Shown one piece after another: positions 44,986 to 53,764 of a stretch of DNA of 64,000 nucleotides. Source of the stretch: Ornithinimicrobium sediminis (GTDB taxonomy: Bacteria > Actinomycetota > Actinomycetes > Actinomycetales > Dermatophilaceae); contig NZ_JAJSDQ010000002.1 in the NCBI RefSeq assembly GCF_021272345.1, forward strand, positions 1 through 64,000. The letters are read 5' to 3'. The notes under the pieces were generated by a model. The model had not been told where the DNA came from, did not search any database, and worked only from the letters and a program-made list of their open reading frames with translations. The position numbers and the translations under genes were made by a program. The stretch's first letter is position 1. Each line of letters begins with the position of its first letter.

Positions 44986-45731
44986 TGCCCCCGGAGGTCT
45001 CCCGGTCCCGACGGTGGGTCGCCGACCCCCTGGTCACGATGGTGCTGCTGGCCGTCCTGTCCGTCGGTCTGGTCGCCGGTGCGCCCGCAGCGACCTCCGT
45101 GCTGGTGCTGTCGGCCGTCGTGGTGGCCGGGGTGTCGCTGTCCGGCTCCACTTGAGGTCTCAACAGCGCCTGGGCGCTGCTCGCCTCGGTCGGGGGCGGA
45201 CACGGACGACGTCGCCACTGGCTGGCCTTCGCGGTCGGCACGGCCCTCGGCGGTGCCCTCACCGGGCTGCTCCTGGCGGTCCTGTCGGGGCTCCTCTCGC
45301 CGGTGCCTCCCGCGGCACGGGTGCTGACGACGGCGCTGCTGGTGGTCGCGCTGCTGGCGACCGACCTGCTGAGTCCCACCCTGCGCCTGCCGCAGCGTGA
45401 CCGGCTGATCCCGCAGGAGGTGTTCGGCCGAGGGCTGGCCCGGGGCCTGTTCCGGTTCGGGGTCGAGTACGGCTCAGGGGTGCGCACGCTCGTCCCGGGG
45501 GCAGCGTCCTACATGGTCGCCGGCTACCTCGTGCTCGCGCACCACCCCTGGTGGTTCACCGTTGCCGTCGCGGCGGCCTTCGGGTTCTCCCGCAGCCTGG
45601 CGATCCTGCAGTTCGTGCTGCTCGGCAGGGACGGCTGGGCCCAGTTCCTGTCCGGCCACAGCCGGGTGCTCGAGAGGCTCGGCAGCACGGTGACGGCGGT
45701 GCTCCTGCTCGTCGCCGTGCTCGGCGGGTGA
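44985..45731 (+). CDS. Candidate selenoprotein: multi-helix membrane protein with in-frame UGA (Sec57)
   Basis: ATG 44985 overlaps the upstream stop by one base. After 56 codons the frame meets TGA (45153-45155), then stays open for 192 codons to a TAG-free end at 45731, with membrane-protein character on both sides. If UGA is read as Sec the product has 248 residues. Helices lie near 17-32 and 37-53; Sec57 follows at the membrane edge in LSGST-U-GLNSAW, and more helices follow near 73-95, 101-117, 155-175 and 180-200. A hairpin lies 3' of the UGA. selC, selA and selB lie just upstream, co-directional, and selD is divergent. The C-terminal part (RLIPQEVFGRGLARGLFRFG...) resembles membrane proteins found with mauE/mauD genes (MauF-like), to my recollection; not verified. 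Alternative: a nonsense mutation. Confidence 0.62.
45154..45187 (+). promoter_or_regulatory. SECIS-like hairpin after the in-frame UGA
   Basis: CAGCGC (45164-45169) pairs perfectly with GCGCTG (45174-45179) around loop CTGG, starting eight bases after the UGA. An outer stem GAGG (45154-45157, including GA of the UGA) pairs with CCTC (45184-45187) across an internal loop. Position fits a bacterial SECIS. Weak points: the loop begins only 14 bases after the UGA, its first bases are C-U rather than G, and high GC makes hairpins common. Confidence 0.45.
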
Positions 45732-45750
45732 GCCGGCGCGTCCCGCCGGC
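45732..45750. terminator. Bidirectional terminator hairpin
   Basis: GCCGGCG, loop CGTCC, CGCCGGC fills the 23-base gap between the convergent candidate selenoprotein gene and the SurA-like gene, marking the end of the Sec-associated cluster. Confidence 0.7.
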
Positions 45751-45754
45751 GCCC

Positions 45755-46531
45755 TCAGAGGTTGATGACGATGTCGGCGTCCTCGCGCAGGTCCTCCACC
45801 AGCGTGCTGACCGCGTCCGCCTCACGTTGGCCGCGCAGCTGATCGGCGAGCTGGTCGCGCACCTCCTCGAACGGCGGGACCTCGGCCTCCTGCGCAGCAC
45901 CCTCCTGGTCGCTGACCAGGGAGTCGTAGAGGTCACGCAGGTCCTCCTCGGAGGGGTCCTCGACGGTGGCCTCCTCCGCGATGAGGGTGTCGACCTTCAC
46001 CTGCGTCTCGACCTCGGCACGGGCCTCCTCGTCGGTGAGCCCGCCCTGCTCCTGCAGCAGCTCGAGGAACTGCTCGGGCGACTCCAGACCGTAGCCCGCC
46101 GCCAGCTCCTCGAGGCTCGCGTCCACCTCGTCCTGCGTCGGGGAGATCCCGCGCTTCTCGGCCGTCTGCACCAGCAGCGCGCTGCCGATCATGCTGTCCA
46201 GGGTCTGCAGCTTCAGCTCGTCCTGGTCGACCGGGGTCGGCGACTGCTGCGCGACCCGGGCGTACTGGCTCTCGTAGAGCGTGACGAACTCCTCGGCGGT
46301 GATCTCCTCGCCGTTGACCTCGGCGACGACGTCGGGCACGTCGCTGACGTCGGGCTCGGCGACCGGAGGGGCCGTCTGGGCGGCCGGGTCGCCGGGGTCG
46401 GCCGGGGCGGTCGCGGTGGTGTCGGCCACGCTGTCGCCCGCGTCGTCGGAGGAGGCGCCGCAGGCCGCCAGGCCGAGCACGCCGGCGGACAGTGCGGCTG
46501 CGGTGAGCCAGGTCTTGATCTGCTTCGGCAT
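45755..46531 (-). CDS. SurA N-terminal-domain lipoprotein
   Basis: 258 residues. Signal peptide with lipobox GLAAC (Cys24), an acidic linker rich in Asp/Ala/Pro (25-68), then a SurA/PrsA N-terminal-like domain (AEVNGEEITAEEFVTLY..., TLDSMIGSALLVQTAEKRGISPTQDEVD, and a helical tail). A peptidyl-prolyl isomerase domain is missing, so it probably acts as a holding chaperone for exported proteins at the outer membrane face. ATG 46531 has GAGGGAGAA upstream. Convergent with the Sec cluster. Confidence 0.85.
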   Translation of the reverse strand: MPKQIKTWLTAAALSAGVLGLAACGASSDDAGDSVADTTATAPADPGDPAAQTAPPVAEPDVSDVPDVVAEVNGEEITAEEFVTLYESQYARVAQQSPTPVDQDELKLQTLDSMIGSALLVQTAEKRGISPTQDEVDASLEELAAGYGLESPEQFLELLQEQGGLTDEEARAEVETQVKVDTLIAEEATVEDPSEEDLRDLYDSLVSDQEGAAQEAEVPPFEEVRDQLADQLRGQREADAVSTLVEDLREDADIVINL

Positions 46532-46666
46532 CGTTCTCCCTCGGTGGACAGGTGACCGGCGAAGGTAACACGGGCGGATGTCCGCCTCGTCCAGGCTTCT
46601 GCCACGGGCGCCGATCGGGCAGGGGCCCACCAGGGGCGGGTCGAGCCGGGGTGGCAGGATCGTGCT

Positions 46667-48370
46667 GTGCACCCCTCCACGGCGCTGGCCACCGTCCTGG
46701 TCGACGAGCTGGTCCGCTGCGGCGTGCGCGAGGTCGTGCTCTGCCCGGGCTCGCGCTCCGCGCCGCTGGCGTATGCGGTGCAGGAGGCTGAGCGCTCGGG
46801 TCGGCTACGGCTGCACGTGCGGGTGGACGAGCGGTCTGCCGGCTTCCTGGCCCTGGGCCTGGCCAAGGTCACCCGCAGGCCGGCGGTGGTCGTCACCACC
46901 TCCGGCACGGCCGTGGCGAACCTGCATCCGGCCGTGCTCGAGGCACACCATGCCCGCGTGCCGATGCTCGTGCTGAGCGCCGACCGTCCCGCAGAGCTGC
47001 GGGGGACCGGCGCCAACCAGACGACGGTGCAGCCGGGCCTCTTCGGCGCGGTCGTGCGTCTCGAGCACGACCAGCCACCTGCCGAGCCACTTGCGGGCCA
47101 GCAGGCGGCATGGCGCTCCGTGGCCTGTCGGGCCTGGGCCGCCGCGGTCGGGGCTGCGGGCGACCCCGGCCCCGCCCACCTCAACGTGGGCTTCCGGGAC
47201 CCCCTGCCCCCTGCCCTCCCCGGTGAGGAGGTGGTGCCGTGGCCAGAGCCCCTCGACGGCAGGCCCGGTGACGGGCCGTGGGTGCGGGCACCGCAGCCGG
47301 TGCTCCGGATGGAGCCGCTCGCCGACCTGCCCGCCCGCACGCTGCTCGTGCTCGGTGACCTGCCCGACCCGGCGGTGGCCGGCGAGGTGCTGGCGGTGGC
47401 GCAGCGCCGCGGCTGGCCGGTGGTCGCCGAGCCCTTCGGCACGTCCGACCGCAGAGGAGCCCTGCCGCACGGCCCGCTGCTGCTCACCGACGAGCCGTGG
47501 CTCGCACAGCACCTGCCCGAGACCGTGCTGACCGTGGGCCGCGCCACCCTGAGCCGTGAGGTCGGGGCACTCCTGCGCCGTGGCGACGTCCACGTCGAGC
47601 ACGTCAGCGCCACCTCGACGTGGACCAACCCCTCGCACGTCGTGCGCGCGGTGCATCCCCTGGGGAGGCTCCTCGCGACCACCGACGGCCCCGTGGACCC
47701 TGGCTGGGCCCAGAGCTGGCACGCGGCCGGAGCAGCCCTGGCCAGACGTGTGGCTCCCGTCCTGCAGGACGGGTCGACGACCGGGCCGTCCGCTGCCGTC
47801 GCCGTCCTCGGGGCGCTGGCGGACGGGGACACCCTGGTGCTCGGGTCGTCCAACCCGCCCCGCGACGTCGACCTCGCCGACCCCGCCACGCCCCGCGGTG
47901 CCCGGACGGTCGTGGGCAACCGGGGGCTGGCCGGCATCGACGGCATGCTGTCCACCGCGGTGGGTGTCGCGCTGACAGCCCCGGGTCGCACGGTGGCGCT
48001 GGTCGGCGACCTGACCTTCCTGCACGACGTCAACGGCCTGCTCATCGGCCCGGACGAGCCGCGCCCCGACCTGACCGTGGTCGTCCTCAACGACGACGGC
48101 GGGGGGATCTTCGCCACGCTGGAGCACGGCGCTCCCGAGCGTGCCGCCGACTTCGCACGCGTCTTCGGCACCGCCACCGGCGCCGACCTGGCCGCCCTCT
48201 GCCGCGGCTACGGCGTGGAGCACCGGCTGGTGCCGAGCACGCAGACCCTGCTCGCCGCCCTGGCCGAACCGGTCCGGGGTGTGCGCGTCCTGGAGGTCCC
48301 GCTCGACCCGTCCGCCCACCGGGCGCTGCGGGCCCGCCTGCGGGCGGCGGCCCGGTCGACCGCGACCTGA
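46667..48370 (+). CDS. menD: SEPHCHC synthase MenD (menaquinone biosynthesis)
   Basis: 567 residues. ThDP-dependent, with N-terminal LCPGSRSAPLAYAV, the conserved DERSAGFLALGLAK and TTSGTAVANLHPAV segments and a C-terminal ThDP-binding VVLNDDGGGIF. It joins 2-oxoglutarate to isochorismate. GTG 46667 follows CAGGAT at six bases (leaderless pattern). menF and menG lie 4-6 kb downstream, so menaquinone genes are loosely grouped. It meets the Eis-like gene tail to tail with 11 bases between. Confidence 0.96.
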   Translation: MHPSTALATVLVDELVRCGVREVVLCPGSRSAPLAYAVQEAERSGRLRLHVRVDERSAGFLALGLAKVTRRPAVVVTTSGTAVANLHPAVLEAHHARVPMLVLSADRPAELRGTGANQTTVQPGLFGAVVRLEHDQPPAEPLAGQQAAWRSVACRAWAAAVGAAGDPGPAHLNVGFRDPLPPALPGEEVVPWPEPLDGRPGDGPWVRAPQPVLRMEPLADLPARTLLVLGDLPDPAVAGEVLAVAQRRGWPVVAEPFGTSDRRGALPHGPLLLTDEPWLAQHLPETVLTVGRATLSREVGALLRRGDVHVEHVSATSTWTNPSHVVRAVHPLGRLLATTDGPVDPGWAQSWHAAGAALARRVAPVLQDGSTTGPSAAVAVLGALADGDTLVLGSSNPPRDVDLADPATPRGARTVVGNRGLAGIDGMLSTAVGVALTAPGRTVALVGDLTFLHDVNGLLIGPDEPRPDLTVVVLNDDGGGIFATLEHGAPERAADFARVFGTATGADLAALCRGYGVEHRLVPSTQTLLAALAEPVRGVRVLEVPLDPSAHRALRARLRAAARSTAT

Positions 48371-48381
48371 CGCGGGACGGC

Positions 48382-49710
48382 TCAGAAGCCGATGGTGCCC
48401 AGAGGCTCGTGGTCACCCCGCATCGCACGCGAGAGCCGGACGACCGCACCCGGGGTCTCCTCGGTCACCCATCCGGCCGCCGCCTGTGCGGCGACAGACC
48501 GGCCCCCGGCATACGCGGCGCCGAGCACCTCGACGGGCAGCCGCAGGTCGGCGGGGTCCTCGGTCGCGACGCACGTGCCGACGCCGTCGTTCCCGGCCGT
48601 GAGCCGCCAGCGGCGTGCGTTCCACGGGCACGTGTCGTCGGCGACCTCGAGCACGACGTCGACCGGGGCGGCATACCCCCTCCGGCTCAGGGCCCGGTCG
48701 ACGTCCACCAGGCGCAGCCACAGGGCGTCGGTGACCTTGGCCGACGTCGAGCGCGGCCCGCCGGCCCACCACAGCACCGGGTCGTCGACGCCCCGGGCGG
48801 GCAGGGACACCGAGCCGGTGAGGTCGAAGTCCACGAGGCGGCGGACCAGTGCATACAGACCGGCGCTGTCGGTCGCACCCAGCTCGCCGACGCGCACCTT
48901 GCCCTGCGGCATCTCGTAGTCGTTCCAGTCGGACTCGCGACGCATGGTGGCGTAGGCCGTGGCCTCTCCGTCGCGGGTGACGAAGAGGACGTGCAGCGGC
49001 TCCTTGGGCCCACGCGCCTTGGGCAGGTCGCGGAACCAGTCCCGACGCACGTCCTCGCCCCGGGTCACGGCCCCGAGCTGGTGCTCGGCTGCAGCCGTGT
49101 GCACGCGCTGCAGCGCCGCGGTGGCCTCCTCGCTGTCGACCGGCACCATGTGGCTGCGCAGACCCGCAGCCGCCTCCACCACGGCCGGGGGAGCCTGCAG
49201 GGCAGTGCCGCGACCGAGCTCCAGCTTCATGTTGTGCGAGGCGGTCCCGTAGCCGAAGCGCCCGTAGATGCCCACCTCGGCGGCCCAGAGACCGGCGACC
49301 GGAGCCCCGCCGTCGTCATGCAGCCCGTGCAGGTGGTGGGCCATCATGCTCCGCAGGATCCCGCGGCGTCGATGGTCGGGGTGCACCGAGACCCAGGACA
49401 GGCCCGACATCGGCACCTGCGCGTGCCCGGCGCCCGGCCCGGGGACGGTGACGTGCATGTCGTACGCGCAGTACAGGCCGACCAGCGGTCGGGGTGCGTC
49501 GGCGGGCACGCCCACCGGTGCCGGCTCGTCGGTCTCGACACCCGAGGAGCGGTGGTAGGCGAAGGTCGCGACCATCTGCTCCGGCGTGATGCCGGGAGCG
49601 ATCTCGAAGAAGGCCGTCTCGGCCAGGCGGGTCATCCGTGGGGCGTCCTGCGGGGTCAGTGGCACCAGGCGGTGGCCGCTGCCCGGCCCCGGGGTCGTCT
49701 GCGAGCTCAT
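48382..49710 (-). CDS. Eis-like GNAT N-acetyltransferase
   Basis: 442 residues, three-part Eis architecture: N-terminal GNAT with acetyl-CoA loop VSVHPDHRRRG (107-117), a second GNAT-like domain, and a C-terminal sterol-carrier-protein-like domain ending in Phe442, whose carboxylate is catalytic in this family. Tyr149 in GIYGRFGYG takes the general-acid position. Mycobacterial Eis acetylates aminoglycosides at several amines; the substrate here is unknown. Confidence 0.9.
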   Translation of the reverse strand: MSSQTTPGPGSGHRLVPLTPQDAPRMTRLAETAFFEIAPGITPEQMVATFAYHRSSGVETDEPAPVGVPADAPRPLVGLYCAYDMHVTVPGPGAGHAQVPMSGLSWVSVHPDHRRRGILRSMMAHHLHGLHDDGGAPVAGLWAAEVGIYGRFGYGTASHNMKLELGRGTALQAPPAVVEAAAGLRSHMVPVDSEEATAALQRVHTAAAEHQLGAVTRGEDVRRDWFRDLPKARGPKEPLHVLFVTRDGEATAYATMRRESDWNDYEMPQGKVRVGELGATDSAGLYALVRRLVDFDLTGSVSLPARGVDDPVLWWAGGPRSTSAKVTDALWLRLVDVDRALSRRGYAAPVDVVLEVADDTCPWNARRWRLTAGNDGVGTCVATEDPADLRLPVEVLGAAYAGGRSVAAQAAAGWVTEETPGAVVRLSRAMRGDHEPLGTIGF

Positions 49711-49793
49711 GCCCCCACCCTCGCCCAGCGTGGTGGCCGTCCGCCACCTGTCTCCGCGACGCCGGGCATGTCACGGCCGGGACCCGCATCTCC

Positions 49794-49826
49794 TAGCATG
49801 GAGGTGAAGCCCGCAGGACTGCGGGC
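49794..49826 (+). promoter_or_regulatory. -10 TAGCAT and leader hairpin of the MFS gene
   Basis: TAGCAT at 49794-49799 would start transcription near 49806. The leader opens with GCCCGCAG (49809-49816) pairing with CTGCGGGC (49819-49826), followed by GCTTTG. The GTG start is 37 bases further. The hairpin may stabilise or attenuate the transcript; no ligand-binding fold is recognised. Confidence 0.4.
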
Positions 49827-49862
49827 GCTTTGCCGTGCCCGACACCATCTGAGGTCTGCTCC

Positions 49863-51080
49863 GTGCCCACCGTCCCCGTCGCGGGCCACGACGTCCGTCG
49901 TGGCTCCGTCCTCTCGGTCCTGCTGGTCTTCGCGACCGCGGGCTTCGTCATGGCACAGACGTTCGCCCGCCTGCCCGCAGTGCGGGACGCGCTGGGCGCC
50001 AGCGTCGGCGAGCTGGGGGTGGCCCTGGTCGGTGGCGGCCTGGGGTCGCTGCTGGCCATGCCCTTCACCGGCCGTCTGGTCGACAGGTTCGGCAGCCGGG
50101 CCGTGGTCGCGACCTGCGTCGTGCTCGGCTCCGCCGGCTGGGCCTCCCTGGCCTTCGTCCCCAACGTCTGGGTGCTGGCGGCCGCCCTGGTCCTGACCGG
50201 AGGCCCGGTGGGGGTGTGGGACGTGGCGATGAACATCCAGGGCAGCCACGTGGAGCAGCGGCGCAGCCGCTCGCTCATGCCCTACTTCCACGCCGCCTTC
50301 TCCGGTGGTGCCGTGGTCGGTGCCGGGGCGGGTGTGCTCGCCGCGACGCTCGGGGTCGGCCTCGTGCAGCTGCCGGTGCTGAGTGCAGTGGGGATCGTGG
50401 TCGGCCTGTACGCGGTGCGCGGCTTCGTCGCCGAGGACTCCAGCGCGGGGGGTGTCGGTGACACCGAGCCACCGCCCCGTCGTGGGCTCACCTCACTGGA
50501 GGTGCTGGTCGGCGTCGTCTGCCTGGGCAGCACGCTGGCCGAGGGAGCGGCCAACGACTGGCTGGCGCTGCTCCTGGTGGACGTGCAGGGTGCACCCGAG
50601 GCGGTCGGAGCCCTGGCGCTGATGTTCTTCAACATCACCATGACCCTCGGGCGACTGGTCGGTGGTCCTGCGATCGACCGGTTCGGGCGCGTGCAGGTGA
50701 CCCGGGTCGGTGGCGTCCTCGCGATCAGCGGCATCCTGCTGGCCTCCCAGCAGCCCCTCCTCGGGCTCGCCCTCGTCGGCGGTCTGCTGTGGGGTCTGGG
50801 TGTATCGACAGTCTTTCCGGCCGCGATCTCGGCGGCGGGTGAGATCCCCGGCCGCGGCAACCGCTCGATCACGACCGTGAGCATGATCGCCTACGGTGCG
50901 TTCCTGTTCGGGGCGCCGATGGTCGGGCTGCTCGCCGAGGCCTTCGGCCTGGACCAGGCGCTGTACGCGGTGGTCCTCGCCCTGGTCGTCATGATCCTGC
51001 TCGCGGGCAACCTGCGGGTGCAGCCCCGGCCCGAGGCCCGCCTCGCGCCGGATGCAGGTCAGGTCGAACGGATCCAGTAG
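49863..51080 (+). CDS. MFS transporter
   Basis: 405 residues, about 12 hydrophobic segments. The loop 2-3 motif GRLVDRFGSR and its second-half copy GGPAIDRFGRVQ support the major facilitator family; the start RRGSVLSVLLVFATAGFVMAQTFARLPAVRDALG and NIQGSHVEQRRSRSLMPYFHA resemble actinobacterial permeases of unknown substrate. Start GTG 49863 with GAGG eight bases upstream; TTG 49830 is the alternative. Its last 22 bases overlap the convergent GNAT gene. Confidence 0.88.
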   Translation: MPTVPVAGHDVRRGSVLSVLLVFATAGFVMAQTFARLPAVRDALGASVGELGVALVGGGLGSLLAMPFTGRLVDRFGSRAVVATCVVLGSAGWASLAFVPNVWVLAAALVLTGGPVGVWDVAMNIQGSHVEQRRSRSLMPYFHAAFSGGAVVGAGAGVLAATLGVGLVQLPVLSAVGIVVGLYAVRGFVAEDSSAGGVGDTEPPPRRGLTSLEVLVGVVCLGSTLAEGAANDWLALLLVDVQGAPEAVGALALMFFNITMTLGRLVGGPAIDRFGRVQVTRVGGVLAISGILLASQQPLLGLALVGGLLWGLGVSTVFPAAISAAGEIPGRGNRSITTVSMIAYGAFLFGAPMVGLLAEAFGLDQALYAVVLALVVMILLAGNLRVQPRPEARLAPDAGQVERIQ

Positions 51081-51559
51081 CGCCGCTTGGCCGGCGCCTC
51101 GTCGGCGAAGCGGCGCACGTCCTCGAGCACCCCGCCGCAGCGTTCGATGACCGCGGCCGAGGCCGGGTTGTCGTCGTCGCAGGTGACGAGCACCTCGGTG
51201 ACCCCGAGCCCGGCGAGCCGGTGCACACTCGACCGGAGCATCGCCGTGGCCAGGCCCCGCCCGCGGAAGGCCGGGCGGACCGCATACCCGACATGACCGC
51301 CGATCTCCAGCAGCAGAGGGGTCAGCGCGTGCCGGACCGACACCCGGCCGACCAGGTCAGGCCCGAGCTGGGCCACAAGGTAGTCACCGCGCACGCGCCC
51401 CGGCGGCAGGTCCACGCCGCGTGCCTCGCGGTCGACGAGGTCGAGCTGCTCGCCCCAGGGCAGCTCGGGGTGGAAGAGGTAGGGGAAGCCCTCCTGCACG
51501 AGCTCGGCGTGCCCGGCCCGGAGCTGGTCCTCGTCGGACATCCGCGGCGGTCGCAGCAC
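51059..51559 (-). CDS. GNAT-family N-acetyltransferase
   Basis: 166 residues from GTG 51559 (VLRPPRMSDEDQLRAGHAEL); ATG 51541 is the alternative. The acetyl-CoA motif is VGYAVRPAFRGRGLATAMLRSSV and the C-terminal strand ends CDDDNPASAAVIERCGGVLE. Substrate unknown. It lies 16 bases after the menF stop and ends inside the 3' end of the MFS gene. Confidence 0.88.
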   Translation of the reverse strand: MLRPPRMSDEDQLRAGHAELVQEGFPYLFHPELPWGEQLDLVDREARGVDLPPGRVRGDYLVAQLGPDLVGRVSVRHALTPLLLEIGGHVGYAVRPAFRGRGLATAMLRSSVHRLAGLGVTEVLVTCDDDNPASAAVIERCGGVLEDVRRFADEAPAKRRYWIRST

Positions 51560-51575
51560 CAGGCCGGAGGTCGCG

Positions 51576-52892
51576 TCAGTCGCCCAGGGCATGGCGCATC
51601 GCCGCGAGCTTGACGTCGGTCTCGGCGAGCTCGGAGCGCGGGTCGGAGGCGGCGACGATGCCCCCACCGGCGAAGAGCCGCATGGTCCTGCCGTCCTCGA
51701 GCAGCTCACCGCAGCGCAGCGCGATGCCCCAGTCGCCCTCGCCGTCCGCGTCGATCCAGCCGACCGGACCCGCGTAGCGGCCCCGGTCCATCTGCTCCAG
51801 CTCGGCGATGAGACGGGCCGCCTCCGGCGCGGGCGTGCCGCAGACGGCCGCCGAGGGGTGCAGGGCAGCCACCAGGCGCAGGGACGTGGCACCGTCGACC
51901 GCCGGCCCCGACAGGTCGCTGGCCAGGTGGTAGACGTCGGGCAGCTCGAGGACGAAGGGCTCCTCGGGCACCTGCAGGTCGCGGCAGTGCGGTGCCAGCG
52001 CCTCGGCCACGGAGCGCACCGCGAAGGCGTGCTCCTCGAGGTCCTTGTCGCTGGAGATCAGCCGCAGACGGGGGTCGCTGGGGTGTGGCTCCGCGAGCTC
52101 CGGGTGGGCCTCGGTGACCAGCGGCGCCGGCTCGGAGTCACGGCGCACGGTGCCGGCCAGCACCCGCGAACGGGCCCGGCCGTCGAGCAGCCGCACGAGC
52201 ATCTCGGGGGTGGCGCCGACCAGGCCGTCGACGGCGAAGGTCCACGTGGCCGCATAGCGCTGTGTGAGCCGTTGCAGGACCCGCTGCAGGTCGACCGGAC
52301 CCTGCGAGCGGGCGAGCACGTCGCGGGCCAGCACCACCTTGTCGACCCTGCCGGCCTCGATGTGCTCGACGGCGCTGGAGATGACGGAGGGCCACTGCGC
52401 CGACGAGACCGACCCGTCGACGAACGTCGTCGGCCCGGTGCCGGCCCGGACCCGTTCGGCGCCCCCGAGGGTGGGCTGCGGGGGCTCGAGACCCTCGGGG
52501 GCGACGGTCGTGAGCCAGACCCGCCCGTCGCGGCGTCCCACGACGACCTCAGGGACGACGAGACGGCTGGCGTCGGCGGAGTCCGGGGCGAAGGTGAAGG
52601 ACCCGAAGGCCAGCATGCCGGTGCCCGGCAGAGTGACCTCGTCGCGCACCGTGGCGGCAGCGCAGACCTCGGCCCACCACCGCTCCGCGACGGCGAAGCG
52701 CTCGGTGCCCGCGGTGAGACAGGAGGCGACGCGGCCCCACCCCACGATCCCTTCGCCCTCACGGATCCACGAGCACACGGACGCCGACGCGACCCCCGGT
52801 GGCACGAGGGTTAGCAGGTCCACGTCGGCCCCGGTCCGGTCGGTCACCTCCACGGTGCGTGCACACAGGCGCGGTGGGACGTTCGGGGTCAC
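51576..52892 (-). CDS. menF: Isochorismate synthase MenF
   Basis: 438 residues. The chorismate-binding core has [38 protein letters not shown], and the C-terminal [15 protein letters not shown] and [19 protein letters not shown] with catalytic Glu/Lys residues. It makes isochorismate for menaquinone (a siderophore role is also possible in the family, but menD and menG nearby argue for menaquinone). GTG start; its start is 38 bases from that of menG, which is divergent, so they share a compact promoter region. Confidence 0.92.
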   Translation of the reverse strand: MTPNVPPRLCARTVEVTDRTGADVDLLTLVPPGVASASVCSWIREGEGIVGWGRVASCLTAGTERFAVAERWWAEVCAAATVRDEVTLPGTGMLAFGSFTFAPDSADASRLVVPEVVVGRRDGRVWLTTVAPEGLEPPQPTLGGAERVRAGTGPTTFVDGSVSSAQWPSVISSAVEHIEAGRVDKVVLARDVLARSQGPVDLQRVLQRLTQRYAATWTFAVDGLVGATPEMLVRLLDGRARSRVLAGTVRRDSEPAPLVTEAHPELAEPHPSDPRLRLISSDKDLEEHAFAVRSVAEALAPHCRDLQVPEEPFVLELPDVYHLASDLSGPAVDGATSLRLVAALHPSAAVCGTPAPEAARLIAELEQMDRGRYAGPVGWIDADGEGDWGIALRCGELLEDGRTMRLFAGGGIVAASDPRSELAETDVKLAAMRHALGD

Positions 52893-52918
52893 AACGGATC
52901 ACTGTAAGGCGCGAGTGC

Positions 52919-52924
52919 GAGGAT
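52919..52924 (+). promoter_or_regulatory. -10 element GAGGAT of menG
   Basis: GAGGAT is six bases before ATG 52931. TACAGT for divergent menF lies on the opposite strand in the same 38-base gap, eight bases from its GTG. Confidence 0.35.
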
Positions 52925-52930
52925 GACCGC

Positions 52931-53623
52931 ATGCACCGTGCCAGCCTGGACAAGCGACCCGACGAGGTCGCGGAGATGTTCGACGACGTCGCCGGCCGCT
53001 ACGACCTCACCAACGACGTGCTCTCCCTGGGGCAGGCCAGGGTGTGGCGCAAGGCCGTCGTGCGAGCGGTCGGTGCCCACCGGGGCGAGCGGGTGCTCGA
53101 CATCGCCGCCGGCACCGGCACCAGCTCCGAGCCCTTCGCCGACGCTGAGATCGAGGTCGTCCCGGCCGACTTCTCGATCGGGATGCTCCGGGAGGGCCGC
53201 CGCCGGCGTCCCGACATGGCCTTCACGGCCGCGGACGCATTGCAGCTGCCGTTCGCCGACGGGGCCTTCGACGTCGTCACGATGTCCTTCGGCCTGCGCA
53301 ACGTGGCCGACGTGGACGCGGCGCTCCGCGAGTTCCGGCGGGTGACCGCTCCCGGTGGCCGGCTGGTGGTCTGCGAGTTCAGCCAGCCGACGTGGCGCCC
53401 GTTCCGGGTCGTGTACAGCCAGTACCTCATGCGTGCGCTGCCCGTGGTGGCCCGGCGCGTCAGCAGCAACCCCGACTCCTACGTCTACCTCGCCGAGTCG
53501 ATCCAGGCCTGGCCTGCGCAGCGACAGCTGGCCGAGCAGATCCTCGACGCAGGCTGGCGGGACGTCCGCTGGCGCAACCTCACCGGTGGGGTCGTCGCCC
53601 TGCACCACGCCACGCGTCCCTGA
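52931..53623 (+). CDS. menG: Demethylmenaquinone methyltransferase
   Basis: 230 residues of the UbiE/MenG class I SAM methyltransferase family. [27 protein letters not shown] is the family N-terminus; motif I is [12 protein letters not shown]; motif post-I and [23 protein letters not shown], then [17 protein letters not shown] complete the SAM fold. It performs the last methylation of menaquinone, the quinone reduced by the Nuo complex encoded downstream. Confidence 0.95.
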   Translation: MHRASLDKRPDEVAEMFDDVAGRYDLTNDVLSLGQARVWRKAVVRAVGAHRGERVLDIAAGTGTSSEPFADAEIEVVPADFSIGMLREGRRRRPDMAFTAADALQLPFADGAFDVVTMSFGLRNVADVDAALREFRRVTAPGGRLVVCEFSQPTWRPFRVVYSQYLMRALPVVARRVSSNPDSYVYLAESIQAWPAQRQLAEQILDAGWRDVRWRNLTGGVVALHHATRP

Positions 53624-53764
53624 CCCCCGGCATACGGTCCCTGTGCCGCCCGGCCTCCTGCGGTCAGGTGACCGGGTGGGCCGGGGCCGGTAGGCCTATC
53701 CCGTCGGGGACGAGCCTGTGGACAAGAAGGACGCGGCGGGGGTGCGGTCCCTCAGGCTGTCGCC

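Noticed and set aside
45153..45155. Plain nonsense mutation splitting the membrane protein gene
   Set aside because: Not excluded, but less likely: a single UGA, clean frame after it, SECIS-like hairpin and adjacent Sec machinery all fit decoding. Kept as the main alternative.
42725..45731. A complete methylamine dehydrogenase (mau) cluster
   Set aside because: MauE- and MauD-like genes are present, but there is no beta-propeller heavy chain, no MauG di-heme enzyme and no amicyanin, and the Cys-rich peptide does not align clearly with the light chain.
27374..49804. Shared 12-mer CTAGCATGGAGG upstream of the FMN riboswitch (27374) and the MFS gene (49793) as a common regulatory motif
   Set aside because: Many shared 12-mers are expected by chance in 64 kb of high-GC DNA, and the match is a -10 element plus a purine-rich start region.
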